Counted from the stretch's first letter, positions 25,245 to 34,274 are shown. The stretch is DNA of 64,000 nucleotides from Flavobacteriales bacterium UBA4422 (GCA_002389645.1 DGQE01000012.1:64098-128097); one strand, 5' to 3'. Numbers and translations: made by a program. Notes: generated by a model from the sequence alone, not told the origin.

Positions 25245-26335
25245 GCTTCTTTCTTCATCAATCCGATATTCACCGAAATTAATGCATTCAACCATGACAT
25301 CGGATACTCAGACCACCAAAGTTGAGATATATCATCGTTTGATTTCACTAGGCTACTGAAAACCTGAGTGTTTGACCTAAACAATACAATACGAACAATC
25401 AGAAGCAATGTTAAAAGGGGCAAATGGTCACTCTTTGTGAATAATAAAAACAAATAAACCAATGGTATCAGAAGGTTTGAGATTTCATAGGCAAAGATCA
25501 ATGCCAGAACTTTGAACGGATAGTACCTACCCGCTCCGAGGTGTCTCCTGCGCTGTATTATCCAACGTTTAATGCTAGAAGGTGCCTTGGAAAATGATAT
25601 AGCTTGTGGGTTAAGAGCAATTTTAGCTGAGCCTTTAACCGTTTGCAGAAACAAGTCATCACTCCCACTCTCAATATTCGCATGGTCTGTAAAACCATTT
25701 GAACTTAAAAACAAAGATTTCTTATAACCCATAGATCTTCCAACGCACATGTAAGGCATTGAATAAGCTGCCGATGCGAAATAGAGCATCGCTGACTTGT
25801 GCGCATTGAATGAATAAAATTCAGAGAACCATGATCTACCTCGATCATATGCTCCATGACCAATTACAAAATCACTTCCTGATTCGTAAGCTAAAGCAAA
25901 ATGAGTTAGCCATTCTGAAGTTACATAACAGTCCGCATCGGTAAACACCAAATTATCATGAGTTGCAGCTTGGACACCTGTCGTTAAGGCACCCTTTTTT
26001 CCCTTTAACTTGCCCTTATTGCCGACAACGATTACTCTCTTATCCTTTGCAGCAAATTCATCCATAATAGCCTTTGTATTATCCGTAGAGTAATCATCTA
26101 CTAGAACAAGTTCAAAAAATTCATATTCAGAAGCCAATACGGAGGGTAAATATTTTTTCAAATTCCCTTTTTCATTGCGTGCAACAATAATTACACTCAA
26201 CGGAGCTCTTGGCCCGGTAAGATTATTATCAGAATTGGATTCAATTTTTTTCAATCCCGACCTAATCAGAATCTGAAAAACAAGTTGAACTATTAATGAA
26301 ATAAAAGCAAGGGGTAAAAAAACAGATGCAATCAA
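25226..26335 (-). CDS. Membrane glycosyltransferase family 2
   Basis: A protein of 369 aa. It has an N-terminal helix (about residues 5-25), then the GT-A domain: PLSVIIVARNEKGNLKKYL, LVLVDDYSTDNT (DDx), FTDADCYVTSEW (DxD-like DAD) and QRRRHLGAGRYY (QxxRW-like). Two or three C-terminal helices lie around 285-330. This layout fits processive or lipid-linked sugar transferases of the inner membrane. The substrate is unknown. Its start overlaps the upstream small gene by 4 nt. Confidence 0.88.
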   Translation of the reverse strand: MIASVFLPLAFISLIVQLVFQILIRSGLKKIESNSDNNLTGPRAPLSVIIVARNEKGNLKKYLPSVLASEYEFFELVLVDDYSTDNTKAIMDEFAAKDKRVIVVGNKGKLKGKKGALTTGVQAATHDNLVFTDADCYVTSEWLTHFALAYESGSDFVIGHGAYDRGRSWFSEFYSFNAHKSAMLYFASAAYSMPYMCVGRSMGYKKSLFLSSNGFTDHANIESGSDDLFLQTVKGSAKIALNPQAISFSKAPSSIKRWIIQRRRHLGAGRYYPFKVLALIFAYEISNLLIPLVYLFLLFTKSDHLPLLTLLLIVRIVLFRSNTQVFSSLVKSNDDISQLWWSEYPMSWLNALISVNIGLMKKEAWTTRR

Positions 26336-26610
26336 TTGAATAACACTAAATATGCAATCACTGATAGAAGCATCACAATAATCAAAACATTCTTGTTAGA
26401 TTTTGATCTTGATTGCCTGTTTGAAGTTGACTTCCATGCATGTCCAATACGGCTTCTCAAAGCTTCTTCGCTGCTGGCGCTAGACGATGAGTCAGTTTCT
26501 CTTTTAATTGCTTCAACGCGCGCATTTAGCTGTTCCCTTCGTTCATTATAGAAGCGAGGTTTATACTCAAATCTTCGGGGCTGAGGTTGTTTAAAAAGAA
26601 AACGTATCAT
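26332..26610 (-). CDS. Small conserved protein with one C-terminal membrane helix
   Basis: A protein of 92 aa. The N-terminal half is basic and aromatic (PRRFEYKPRFYNERREQL), the middle contains GHAWKS, and residues 74-91 are a membrane helix (VLIIVMLLSVIAYLVLF), so topology is N-in with a C-terminal tail anchor. Similar short proteins with an FxYxPRFY motif are common in Flavobacteriales, sometimes mislabelled as riboflavin synthase subunit. It is the first gene of the GT2/sigma/rsmG unit. Confidence 0.75.
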   Translation of the reverse strand: MIRFLFKQPQPRRFEYKPRFYNERREQLNARVEAIKRETDSSSSASSEEALRSRIGHAWKSTSNRQSRSKSNKNVLIIVMLLSVIAYLVLFN

Positions 26611-26614
26611 CCAT

Positions 26615-26622
26615 CAAAAGTA
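26615..26622 (-). promoter_or_regulatory. -7 box TACTTTTG four bases before an ATG
   Basis: An exact TAnnTTTG match on the minus strand with only ATGG between box and the ATG at 26610. It probably drives the four-gene unit down to rsmG, with a leaderless 5' end. Confidence 0.55.
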
Positions 26623-26729
26623 AGGTGAAAAATGGCAAATCTTTTGTAACAACGATTTGAGGATAAGTCTTACTTAAAACACAGTAAAAACATCCTTATC
26701 AAAACTACCTTCACGATTAAGTATACTTT

Positions 26730-29615
26730 ATGATCAAGCATCGAATTCCCATCCTTTTTTTCGGACTAATCAGCTCCGTTATTTTCTTCTCTGGAAATGA
26801 TCGATCGATCTTTAAAGACAAAGAGCATCCTTTTTCTCCCATCACTTTAGATGCCGCAGATAGTCTCTTGTCAAAGATGACTTTAGAAGAAAAGATAGCC
26901 CAGTTTTTCATTCTTAAAAACCCAGACGAAAACCTTAAGATTCAGCCTGCAGGCTATTTGATCGACCACGTTTCAGGTCAAACTCGAAAGAAAAGCAACA
27001 CCAATGAAATCCCGTTAATGTTTGGGCTGGACCTAGATAATATTGCATCAGTAAAGCATGAGCTTAGAATAGCATCTTCTTTTCAATTGGCATCAATAAA
27101 AGACAAGCAATTAATAAAAGAGTATGCTCAAGCACTTGGCGAGTCAATTAAGCTTAAAGGAATTGACTTTGTGATTGGACCATCTTTGGATATTGAGATA
27201 AACGATGCATCTCCCTATACTGCTGGCTGGTCATTGGGTGCGGATGCTGAAACTGTATCAGAAAATTCAGCACCTTTTATTGAAGGGTTTAACATGGCAG
27301 GTGTTCTTACCGTTGCCGGAAACTTCCCTGGCCTCGGAAGTACAAATAGAGGTTTTGAGGGCTCTCCTTCTATCGTTGACGCTAAGAGCAGAGAGCTAAA
27401 TAAAAGTGACCTAGTTCCATTTAAAAAGGCCATTAACAATGGCGTTCAATCCATTTTAGTTTCTAATTCATTTGCTCCCGGACTAGATAGTTCATTTAAT
27501 ACAATTGCCTCAGTTTCACCTGTGATCAACTCGATACTTCGGGATCAAATGGGCTTTAATGGTCTCATTTGGTCAGACCTAACTAGCGATGGGAGCTTAG
27601 AAGAAAAAACAACTAATGTATTTTTAGCAGGGAATGATTTGATAATTATTGATCACGATTTGAATGCGAATATTCAGAGAATTCAAACTCTCTTAGATCA
27701 AGGAGCAATTACCGAAGAGGAAATTGACATTCGGTGTAAAAAAGTACTTCAATCAAAACTATGGCTGCACCGAAAAAAGAAAAGAAAGAGTACCAAAGAT
27801 TCACTTCGGTTAGAAAAGCAGCTTGAACTGAAATATCGACAAGTTTATTCTAACGGTCTAGTAATGGTTAGAAATTCAAAAGGAATTATTCCAATTCAAC
27901 ACTTGGACACATTAAGTATTGCTCTAGTTAAAATTGGAGGTTCAACCAATGCTTCTCTGGGCAACCTAACTCATAGGTATGCGCCTTCTGAAATTTTTCA
28001 ATTGAACTATAGCACTCTAGAAGAGGATTTTCAAAAATTTCAGGAAGTAGCCGATAACTTCAATCTTGTATTGATTATCGCTGACCCTAGTGATGATAAG
28101 CTAAGTCGCACACGCTTCGAAATGACTGAGCATTGCCAATCAGTAATCGACAGGATAGCTTCAGTAAAAACGACAGCCTTAGTATGGAATGGAAACGCTA
28201 AAGCAATGCGATTTCTATCGTCAAATATCAACTTAGAGGCAGTTATAATTGGTCATGAAGCGAGCGCTTTTTCAGACGATTTAAGTATTCAGGCACTGTA
28301 TGGAGGACGTCCAATTAAAGGTGAACTAAACCGTAAAATTGACGATATCTTCACAGCAGAAGGAGTAAGCGCGTCAATTAAAATAAGATTGGCTTATAGC
28401 CTACCTGAAGAGGTTGGAATAAGTTCATACGACTTAAAGCAAATTGACTCCTTGGCCGAGAAAGGAATTTCAGAAATGGCCTACCCTGGTTGTCAAGTAT
28501 GGTTCGCTAAAGATGGTATTGTAGTACTAAATGATGCGCATGGTTATCACACCTATCAAACGGAAAAAAAGGTCAAAAACTCTGACATTTATGACTTAGC
28601 TTCCATCACAAAAATTGCTGGCTCCGTTGCTGGTCTTATGAAGTTAAATGATCAAGGGAGTTTCAATTTAGATTATCGTCTTTGTGATTACTTATCTGAT
28701 TGGGTTGATACAACAAGTTATATGCAGCTTACGATGCGAGAAATTTTAGCGCATCAAGCAGGGCTGACACCTTGGATTCCGTTTTATACGAAAACTATTT
28801 CCAAAGGAGTACCGAGATACGATGTTTATAGTCTTGCTCAATCAGAAACGTATCCACTGAGAGTAGCGAGAGAATTTTATATTAAAGGAGACTATCCTGA
28901 CAAGATGTTTAGTCAAATCCTTAACTACAAACTCTCACCAGACAAAAAATACAAATACAGTGATGTTGGATATTACTTCGCCTTGAGAATCATTGAGCGG
29001 CAAACTAAAATGCCAATGAATGATTTTCTAGACAACACCTTTTACAAACCTCTAGGTTTGACTACTATGGGCTACCTTCCGTTAGAGCGTTTCTCAAAGG
29101 AAAGAATAACTCCTACAGAGTTTGACAGAGTATTCAGAAATCAATTGATACAAGGAGATGTGCATGATCCAGGAGCCGCTATGCTCGGTGGTGTTGGTGG
29201 ACACGCAGGCTTATTTTCAAACGCAAATGATCTAGGGGTTTTGATGCAGATGTATTTGAACAAAGGGCAATACGGTGGTCAAGAATTCATTAAACCAGAG
29301 ATCATTGCAGAATATACCAAATGCCAATTTTGTGAAAATGACAACCGCAGAGGGGCCGGTTTTGACAAGCCTACTACCGATCGGTCTCCAGGTCCGTCAT
29401 GTGGATGTACTGATTTAGATGCATTTGGACATCAAGGCTTTACTGGCACTGTTACTTGGGCAGACCCAGAAGAAAATGTGGTCTTTGTTTTTCTATCAAA
29501 CAGAATCTATCCAGATGCTCGAAATAAAAAACTACAGGAACTAAACATCAGAACTGATATTCAAGAAGCCTTTTATAATGCGATAGAGAAAGGCAAGGAT
29601 CTTGCTTCTGAATGA
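26730..29615 (+). CDS. Glycoside hydrolase family 3-like / serine beta-lactamase-like fusion
   Basis: A protein of 961 aa with a short N-terminal hydrophobic segment. Residues 38-345 resemble the GH3 NagZ barrel (MTLEEKIAQFF, IPLMFGLDLDN, GIDFVIGPSLDI). However, the motif normally KHFPGHG is GNFPGLG (197-203) and the DSH loop is missing; D283 in WSDL is the only candidate nucleophile. Residues 370-550 are GH3 C-terminal-like. Residues 570-950 form a class C beta-lactamase/esterase domain with SITK (Ser625, Lys628), YKYSDVGYY and GHQGFTGT. This fusion is found across Bacteroidota. The serine hydrolase half looks active; the GH3 half may be a binding domain. The likely substrate is cell-wall-derived (inference). 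Confidence 0.85.
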   Translation: MIKHRIPILFFGLISSVIFFSGNDRSIFKDKEHPFSPITLDAADSLLSKMTLEEKIAQFFILKNPDENLKIQPAGYLIDHVSGQTRKKSNTNEIPLMFGLDLDNIASVKHELRIASSFQLASIKDKQLIKEYAQALGESIKLKGIDFVIGPSLDIEINDASPYTAGWSLGADAETVSENSAPFIEGFNMAGVLTVAGNFPGLGSTNRGFEGSPSIVDAKSRELNKSDLVPFKKAINNGVQSILVSNSFAPGLDSSFNTIASVSPVINSILRDQMGFNGLIWSDLTSDGSLEEKTTNVFLAGNDLIIIDHDLNANIQRIQTLLDQGAITEEEIDIRCKKVLQSKLWLHRKKKRKSTKDSLRLEKQLELKYRQVYSNGLVMVRNSKGIIPIQHLDTLSIALVKIGGSTNASLGNLTHRYAPSEIFQLNYSTLEEDFQKFQEVADNFNLVLIIADPSDDKLSRTRFEMTEHCQSVIDRIASVKTTALVWNGNAKAMRFLSSNINLEAVIIGHEASAFSDDLSIQALYGGRPIKGELNRKIDDIFTAEGVSASIKIRLAYSLPEEVGISSYDLKQIDSLAEKGISEMAYPGCQVWFAKDGIVVLNDAHGYHTYQTEKKVKNSDIYDLASITKIAGSVAGLMKLNDQGSFNLDYRLCDYLSDWVDTTSYMQLTMREILAHQAGLTPWIPFYTKTISKGVPRYDVYSLAQSETYPLRVAREFYIKGDYPDKMFSQILNYKLSPDKKYKYSDVGYYFALRIIERQTKMPMNDFLDNTFYKPLGLTTMGYLPLERFSKERITPTEFDRVFRNQLIQGDVHDPGAAMLGGVGGHAGLFSNANDLGVLMQMYLNKGQYGGQEFIKPEIIAEYTKCQFCENDNRRGAGFDKPTTDRSPGPSCGCTDLDAFGHQGFTGTVTWADPEENVVFVFLSNRIYPDARNKKLQELNIRTDIQEAFYNAIEKGKDLASE

Positions 29616-29685
29616 TAAATCTTAACAGGAATCAACCTTTTTGTCTCAACATAAATTGTTCATTTGCGTTAACTAGAATTCATTC

Positions 29686-30831
29686 ATGAGAATAGGAATA
29701 GTTTGTTACCCCACTTTCGGTGGAAGTGGCGTTGTGGCCACAGAATTGGGACTTGAAATGGCAGCCCTTGGTCACCAAGTGCATTTCATTAGCTATTCGC
29801 AACCCGTTAGGTTAGATTTATTTGCTGACAACGTATATTACCATGAAGTGGTAGTGCGAGATTATCCGCTCTTCGACTATTCACCTTATGAATTGGTCCT
29901 CACTTCAAAACTTGTGAGTGTTGTCAAAAATGAAAACCTCGACTTATTGCATGTGCATTATGCAATTCCTCATGCCTCTGCAGCTTATATGGCCAAGAAA
30001 ATATTGAAGGAAGACGGTATTGACCTGCCCATTGTTTGCACATTGCATGGCACCGACATAACTCTTCTTGGAAGAGATGCATCATTTGAACCTGTGATCA
30101 CTTTTGCCATTAATAAAAGTGATGCTGTAACGGCCGTTTCTGAAAGCTTGAAAAATGATACTTATAATCACTTCAATATTACTCGGCATATTGACATTAT
30201 TCCAAACTTCATCAATCTCACTCGTTACAAAGGCTTAAAGCCTAATAGCATCAAGAGTCGCTATGCACCACAGGGGCAACCAATTCTAATGCATGTATCG
30301 AACTTCAGGAAGGCAAAGCGTGTGGAAGATGTTGTGAAAGTTTTTGCCGGAGTAAGATCAAAAATGAATGCGGTCTTGCTTCTCGTTGGTGATGGCCCTG
30401 AAAGATATAATGTCGAGCAAATGTGCCGCCAACTCGGTATATGTGGTGATATTCATTTTCTAGGAAAGACTAAGGACGTGGAGCAAGTCTTGATGAATGG
30501 CGACCTCTTTATTCTACCTTCTGAAACAGAGAGTTTTGGTTTAGCCGCTTTAGAGGCGATGGCAGCCGGAATGCCAGTTATTTCGAGTAATTCGGGCGGA
30601 CTTCCTGAAGTGAACGAACATGGCTATTCAGGCTTTATTAGCAATGTAGGAGATATAGAAGAAATGACTCATAATGCCCTTAAACTTCTCGAAGACTCAG
30701 CTATGATGGAGAGCTTCAGGAAGCAAGCATACTTGCAAGCAGAAAAATTTAGTCTTCCTCAAATCTTACCCCATTACATTGAGCTTTACAATAAGCTTCT
30801 ATTACCTTTGGAAGAATCAGCAACCAATTGA
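29686..30831 (+). CDS. bshA: N-acetyl-alpha-D-glucosaminyl L-malate synthase BshA
   Basis: A protein of 381 aa, a GT4 enzyme. The BshA-specific N-terminus MRIGIVCYPTFGGSGVVATE is followed by LLHVHYAIPHASAAYMA, TLHGTDITLLGRD, HVSNFRKAKRVEDV and LPSETESFGLAALEAMAAG. It makes GlcNAc-malate from UDP-GlcNAc and L-malate, the first step of bacillithiol synthesis. This implies the cell uses bacillithiol as its low-molecular-weight thiol. A small cysteine-rich lipoprotein gene follows after 13 nt on the same strand. Confidence 0.95.
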   Translation: MRIGIVCYPTFGGSGVVATELGLEMAALGHQVHFISYSQPVRLDLFADNVYYHEVVVRDYPLFDYSPYELVLTSKLVSVVKNENLDLLHVHYAIPHASAAYMAKKILKEDGIDLPIVCTLHGTDITLLGRDASFEPVITFAINKSDAVTAVSESLKNDTYNHFNITRHIDIIPNFINLTRYKGLKPNSIKSRYAPQGQPILMHVSNFRKAKRVEDVVKVFAGVRSKMNAVLLLVGDGPERYNVEQMCRQLGICGDIHFLGKTKDVEQVLMNGDLFILPSETESFGLAALEAMAAGMPVISSNSGGLPEVNEHGYSGFISNVGDIEEMTHNALKLLEDSAMMESFRKQAYLQAEKFSLPQILPHYIELYNKLLLPLEESATN

Positions 30832-30844
30832 TAATTTAATTATT

Positions 30845-31048
30845 ATGAAAAAGTTTGTCTTAATAGCTGTTTTAGCGATTTCTTTCAGCGGCTGTTCAAC
30901 TTGCTATGAATGCAGCACAGATGTTCTTCTTACCAATGACACTGGTGATTCTCTAGGAACTAGTGAAAATGTTGAGGAATTTTGCACAGCGGATGGCCAA
31001 GAAGTAGAAAATAGAGAGGATGATGGTGCGACTTGTAGAGTGCAGTAG
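30845..31048 (+). CDS. Small cysteine-rich lipoprotein, copy A
   Basis: A protein of 67 aa from the ATG at 30845. The signal peptide MKKFVLIAVLAISFSGC makes Cys17 the lipidated residue. The mature part starts STCYECST and has four further Cys, the last near the C-terminus (ATCRVQ). It belongs with the copies at 32816, 34041, 34480 and 60092: C-x2-(C/D)-Y-x-C-(S/T) after the lipid Cys, then an even number of cysteines. No known family is recognised. It follows bshA after 13 nt and is probably on its transcript; it abuts the convergent LON-domain gene. Confidence 0.75.
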   Translation: MKKFVLIAVLAISFSGCSTCYECSTDVLLTNDTGDSLGTSENVEEFCTADGQEVENREDDGATCRVQ

Positions 31049-31651
31049 TTAATTAAGAATAAAGCCATTTTCTATTCCACGCTCCTGATCTAATAGCAAA
31101 TTCGTGTAACGTAAATTTCTTAGTAGAAAGGAGTTTTGCTTTTCTTCATTTTTAGTGCGAATGAGCTTAACCTTATCGGTATTGCTCAACTTCATACTTG
31201 CCGCAATATCAACCAATCGATAACCACTCAAATCTAGTCTCTCACTTCCTTCTAAAAACGATAAATATTTGTCAAAAGCGGCAAGAACTTCCTCGGTAGG
31301 CAAAGCATTAAGACACTTTTCTTGCTCCATTTCAACAACACCTCCAGGGTATTTTTTTTGTGGGAAAACAGACTCAAATGATTTCAACTTACCTACTGAA
31401 TAAGCCTCAATTATAACATCAGACTCTCCAGCGTTATATCGCTTTGTAACTTCCACAAGCTTGCACACACTCACGTAGCCACATTTCAAATCTGCGTCTT
31501 CAAAAGGGAGGCCAAAAGCTAAATCTTCCCCTTCTGCGTCAGCAAATAACTGCCGATATCTCTGCTCAAAAATGTGCAGTGGAACCTGTTCTCCAGGCAA
31601 CAGAAAAATATTTAATGGAAAAAAAGGGATATGTATTTCTGATGTGCTCAC
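31049..31651 (-). CDS. LON substrate-binding-domain protein
   Basis: A protein of 200 aa consisting of a stand-alone LON N-terminal (PUA-like) domain: IPFFPLNIFLLPGEQVPLHIFEQRYRQ is diagnostic, followed by FGLPF and GYVSVCKLVEVTKRYNAGESDV. No ATPase or protease domain is present. Such proteins are widespread; a role in protein quality control is assumed from the domain only. It is monocistronic. Confidence 0.9.
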   Translation of the reverse strand: MSTSEIHIPFFPLNIFLLPGEQVPLHIFEQRYRQLFADAEGEDLAFGLPFEDADLKCGYVSVCKLVEVTKRYNAGESDVIIEAYSVGKLKSFESVFPQKKYPGGVVEMEQEKCLNALPTEEVLAAFDKYLSFLEGSERLDLSGYRLVDIAASMKLSNTDKVKLIRTKNEEKQNSFLLRNLRYTNLLLDQERGIENGFILN

Positions 31652-31688
31652 GTTTTGTAAACGCTTAAAGGTAGCAAAGAGTTTACCA

Positions 31689-32819
31689 TTAAAATAAATT
31701 CCAAATTTCTTCTTGTTTCAAATAACCTCCTCGAATAGAGTTCGTAAGAATAATAGCTACCTTCTTGTGTTTCTGTGACATCCAGAAATAAGACCGAAAT
31801 CCTCTCCACCAACCGTTATGATATACGAGCGTATCTCCATCCTCCATTGGCTTTATTCGCCAACCAAGTCCGTAATAACTATTTGACCTTGTTTTCGCTT
31901 CAATAGACATTGCTTCTTTTAAAAGTTCAGAAGAAATAAGCGTTGGATATTTAAGCTCTTCAAAGAGTTTGTATAGGTCAAACACAGAACTATAAAGACT
32001 CTTATCTCCAACGACAGCGTCCAAATAAAACGGTTTTTTTAAAGAGCCATCAGGGTAATGACCTTGAACATTATAGCTGGGAGCATCCTCTGGCTGATAA
32101 TAATAGGTTGAAAACATTCCCAATGGCTCAAAAACTCGTAATCGCATATACTCTTGAAAAGGCATACCAGAAACTTCTTCAATCAATATCGGTATTAGTG
32201 CATAGTTGGTGTTGCAATAATCAAAGCGCTTGTGCGCAGGGTAATAGGTTGGAACTTGCTCGCATCGAAGAAGTTCATAAACGTCATGATTGCTCATGAA
32301 AGAGTCTGGGTTATTCCATAGGCTATCGGTAACATATATATAATTCCCCATACCACTTGTATGATTCAATAAGCTTCTAACTGTAATCTCAGGATAGGGA
32401 AAATCCCATAAATAGGTCATTACAGGTTCATCCAGCTCTATAATAGATTCATCCACTAATCTTAATAACCCGAGTGCCGTGATCGGTTTGGATAGAGAAG
32501 CAAGTTGAAACTGGTCATTCAATTGAATTGAGTCAGCTGCCCCATTCACCCGCAACCCTTCATGTAAACACGTAAAAAAACTATCCGATGATAAAAGAGC
32601 AACACCGTTAAACTTACCCCTTTGAGCCAACGCCTTGAAATACTCAGATAATTCGATATTGTCTGATAAATCAATTGCCGTGGTTTCTTTAACACCAAGG
32701 TGAGCTTCAACGACAGGTAATTTAGTTTCTTGGCTATGGCAAGAAATAAGAAAAAGCAGAAACAAAAAACCCCGTAAAATCGGGGTATTTAGTACTTTTT
32801 TAATATAATTCAACATCAT
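31689..32819 (-). CDS. Serine hydrolase, beta-lactamase class C-like lipoprotein
   Basis: A protein of 376 aa. The signal peptide ends in LLFLISCHS with Cys27 as lipidation site. Catalytic motifs are SxxK at Ser108-Lys111 (LASLSKPITALGLL), YxN-like FDYCNTNYA, and HNGWWRGF in place of the KTG motif. The domain hydrolyses amide or ester bonds in beta-lactams, peptidoglycan peptides or esters; the substrate is unknown. The start (ATG at 32819 or 32816) overlaps the stop of the cysteine-rich lipoprotein gene. A strong intrinsic-terminator-like hairpin lies within codons 12-18. Confidence 0.88.
   Translation of the reverse strand: MMLNYIKKVLNTPILRGFLFLLFLISCHSQETKLPVVEAHLGVKETTAIDLSDNIELSEYFKALAQRGKFNGVALLSSDSFFTCLHEGLRVNGAADSIQLNDQFQLASLSKPITALGLLRLVDESIIELDEPVMTYLWDFPYPEITVRSLLNHTSGMGNYIYVTDSLWNNPDSFMSNHDVYELLRCEQVPTYYPAHKRFDYCNTNYALIPILIEEVSGMPFQEYMRLRVFEPLGMFSTYYYQPEDAPSYNVQGHYPDGSLKKPFYLDAVVGDKSLYSSVFDLYKLFEELKYPTLISSELLKEAMSIEAKTRSNSYYGLGWRIKPMEDGDTLVYHNGWWRGFRSYFWMSQKHKKVAIILTNSIRGGYLKQEEIWNLF
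32764..32786 (-). terminator. Intrinsic terminator inside the serine hydrolase signal-peptide codons
   Basis: On the minus strand a 6-bp stem ACCCCG/CGGGGT with loop ATTTTA is followed at once by six T, the classic Rho-independent layout. It begins 30 nt after the stop of the small lipoprotein gene, inside codons 12-18 of the next gene. It may end most transcripts after the lipoprotein, or act as an attenuator relieved by translation. Confidence 0.6.
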
Positions 32820-33034
32820 ATTTCAGTACACGAACAAGTAAAGTCAAATGCTCCATATTCAGTAACGCACCTTTCTTCGTAAGAGTCAGCATCACTTTTA
32901 GATCCACAAATATCAGGATACTCATAAATGGCTGATGAGTCTGAATCTAGCACAGTGCAACGGTAACACTTTTTACACCCGTTGACTAGCGTCAAAAGAA
33001 CAAACGCAACTGAAAAAAGAAAAAAGTATCGCAT
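32816..33034 (-). CDS. Small cysteine-rich lipoprotein, copy B
   Basis: A protein of 72 aa from the ATG at 33034 (MRYFFLFSVAF). The lipobox LVNGC makes Cys20 the lipidated residue. The mature part begins KKCYRCTV and has six further Cys, ending FTCSCTEI. The CYxCT core matches copies A and E. It lies 43 nt downstream of the MauE/thioredoxin-like membrane protein gene in the same direction. Its stop overlaps the start of the serine hydrolase (ATGA). Confidence 0.75.
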   Translation of the reverse strand: MRYFFLFSVAFVLLTLVNGCKKCYRCTVLDSDSSAIYEYPDICGSKSDADSYEERCVTEYGAFDFTCSCTEI

Positions 33035-33077
33035 AAATGTAAATTTCAATTTAAACGTTAAGAAGACGAATATAGTC

Positions 33078-33974
33078 TTAGTCAAGTTGGAGAAGTTCGT
33101 TGAGCAACTTTATGTTAACATCCTTTCCTTTCCATTTGCTTTTCACCTCTCCATTTTCAGCAAAAATCACCGTTGGAAAAGTACCTTCCACTGCACCAAG
33201 TAACTCTCGATCGGTTGACTTTGAAATCGGAAACTCCTGAATGTTTGTGTCCTCAATAAAAAAATCTGCGGCATCAGCCGGCCCCATAATGATTATTCTA
33301 AGGTTATCTTGAACTTGTTCAGGCTCCAATTGTGCGATTAAAGATGCCAGTTGAGCGCAATGAACGCACTTAGCTAACATTACCACTACTATCTTTCTGC
33401 CGGCTTTGAATGTTGACAGCTCTTGGCCAAATTCATTTCTCTCTAATAATTCAATATCCAGCTCAAAATCCGCATCAGCATTATACTCTGGAAGAGGGAA
33501 AAAACCAATGATAACAGGTATTGCAACAAGGGATAAAATTGGTCCACCTAAAGGCCATTTGAATCTTGCAGCTTTCGATTTATACACAAGCAGGACAGCT
33601 CCAAAAAAAAGAAGTACGATATTCTTGATAATACTTGAAGGTCCATCCAATGGAATTAACTCACCAAAGCAGCCGCAGTCCTCTGCTCCGTTTCCACTTA
33701 AAACTTGTGCCATCAGATAGACAGTAAAAACCGTGAGCATTGTTAGACTAGCAATCAAACTCCATTTAATTCGAAAGGCAAACACGATACAAAGACCAAT
33801 TACGATCTCTGCCCAAATCACAAAGCGCGAAAAAAAAGGAACTGCATTCCACGAAAGACCAACTTGATCGACCAAAATCAATTCAAAATAGTCTAAAGGG
33901 AATAGCTTTAAAATGCCCGAAGCAATAAAGATCAAGCCAAATAGCAGTCTAAGCGAAGGGAATAACACTTTCAT
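33078..33974 (-). CDS. MauE/DoxX-type membrane protein fused to a thioredoxin-like domain
   Basis: A protein of 298 aa. Residues 1-160 hold about five membrane helices of the DoxX/MauE type, with the MauE-like CGCFG (Cys100, Cys102) in a loop. Residues 185-298 form a thioredoxin-like domain with CVHC (203-206), in a hydrophobic strand context (RKIVVVMLAKCVHC), and FPTVIFAENG as the cis-Pro segment. MauE-type proteins support disulfide formation in exported proteins. This one probably passes electrons between membrane and periplasm (inference). It is flanked by cysteine-rich lipoprotein genes on both sides. Confidence 0.82.
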   Translation of the reverse strand: MKVLFPSLRLLFGLIFIASGILKLFPLDYFELILVDQVGLSWNAVPFFSRFVIWAEIVIGLCIVFAFRIKWSLIASLTMLTVFTVYLMAQVLSGNGAEDCGCFGELIPLDGPSSIIKNIVLLFFGAVLLVYKSKAARFKWPLGGPILSLVAIPVIIGFFPLPEYNADADFELDIELLERNEFGQELSTFKAGRKIVVVMLAKCVHCAQLASLIAQLEPEQVQDNLRIIIMGPADAADFFIEDTNIQEFPISKSTDRELLGAVEGTFPTVIFAENGEVKSKWKGKDVNIKLLNELLQLD

Positions 33975-33988
33975 ATTGATGCCAAAAA

Positions 33989-34019
33989 AAAAGAGACTAC
34001 CCTAAGGATAGTCTCTTTT
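33989..34019 (-). terminator. Intrinsic terminator of lipoprotein copy C
   Basis: An 11-bp stem (AAAAGAGACTA at 33989-33999 with TAGTCTCTTTT at 34009-34019) with a 9-nt loop. On the minus strand it is followed by further T residues (33984-33988). It lies 22 nt after the copy C stop and just before the MauE-type gene. Confidence 0.85.
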
Positions 34020-34040
34020 GATTTCTTTTGTTACTGAAAA

Positions 34041-34244
34041 TTACTTCTCAGACCACTCACAAAAAGAAGAAGAAGTACAAGCAGCCTCTGTATCATCTGC
34101 CTCAGACTTAGAAAGACCTTCGTAATCAACAGAAGAAGAAGAACTTACTCCTAAAACTTCAACAGTACATGTACAAGTGTAATCCTTAGTACAAGAAGAA
34201 AGAGCGAAAACTGCAACAGCAGCAACTAATAATACTTTTTTCAT
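34041..34244 (-). CDS. Small cysteine-rich lipoprotein, copy C
   Basis: A protein of 67 aa. The signal peptide ends at the lipobox ALSSC (Cys18). The mature part starts TKDYTCTCTVEVLG, is Ser-rich in the middle (GVSSSSSVDYEG), has KSEADDTEAAC, and ends SSFCEWSEK: four non-lipid Cys. It is a tandem duplicate of the gene at 34480. The first two thirds are nearly identical at DNA level, the C-terminal third is diverged. It has its own terminator and -7 box, so it is monocistronic. Confidence 0.8.
   Translation of the reverse strand: MKKVLLVAAVAVFALSSCTKDYTCTCTVEVLGVSSSSSVDYEGLSKSEADDTEAACTSSSFCEWSEK
34099..34221. repeat. Direct repeat, first copy (second copy 34538-34660)
   Basis: The 123-bp stretch recurs 439 bp downstream with only two mismatches that I can see. 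It covers most of the coding region of lipoprotein copies C and D. Outside it the two genes diverge, so the repeat marks either a recent duplication or gene conversion. Confidence 0.8.
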
Positions 34245-34274
34245 TTTAAATTGTTTTTTTGGTTAGCAATGATG

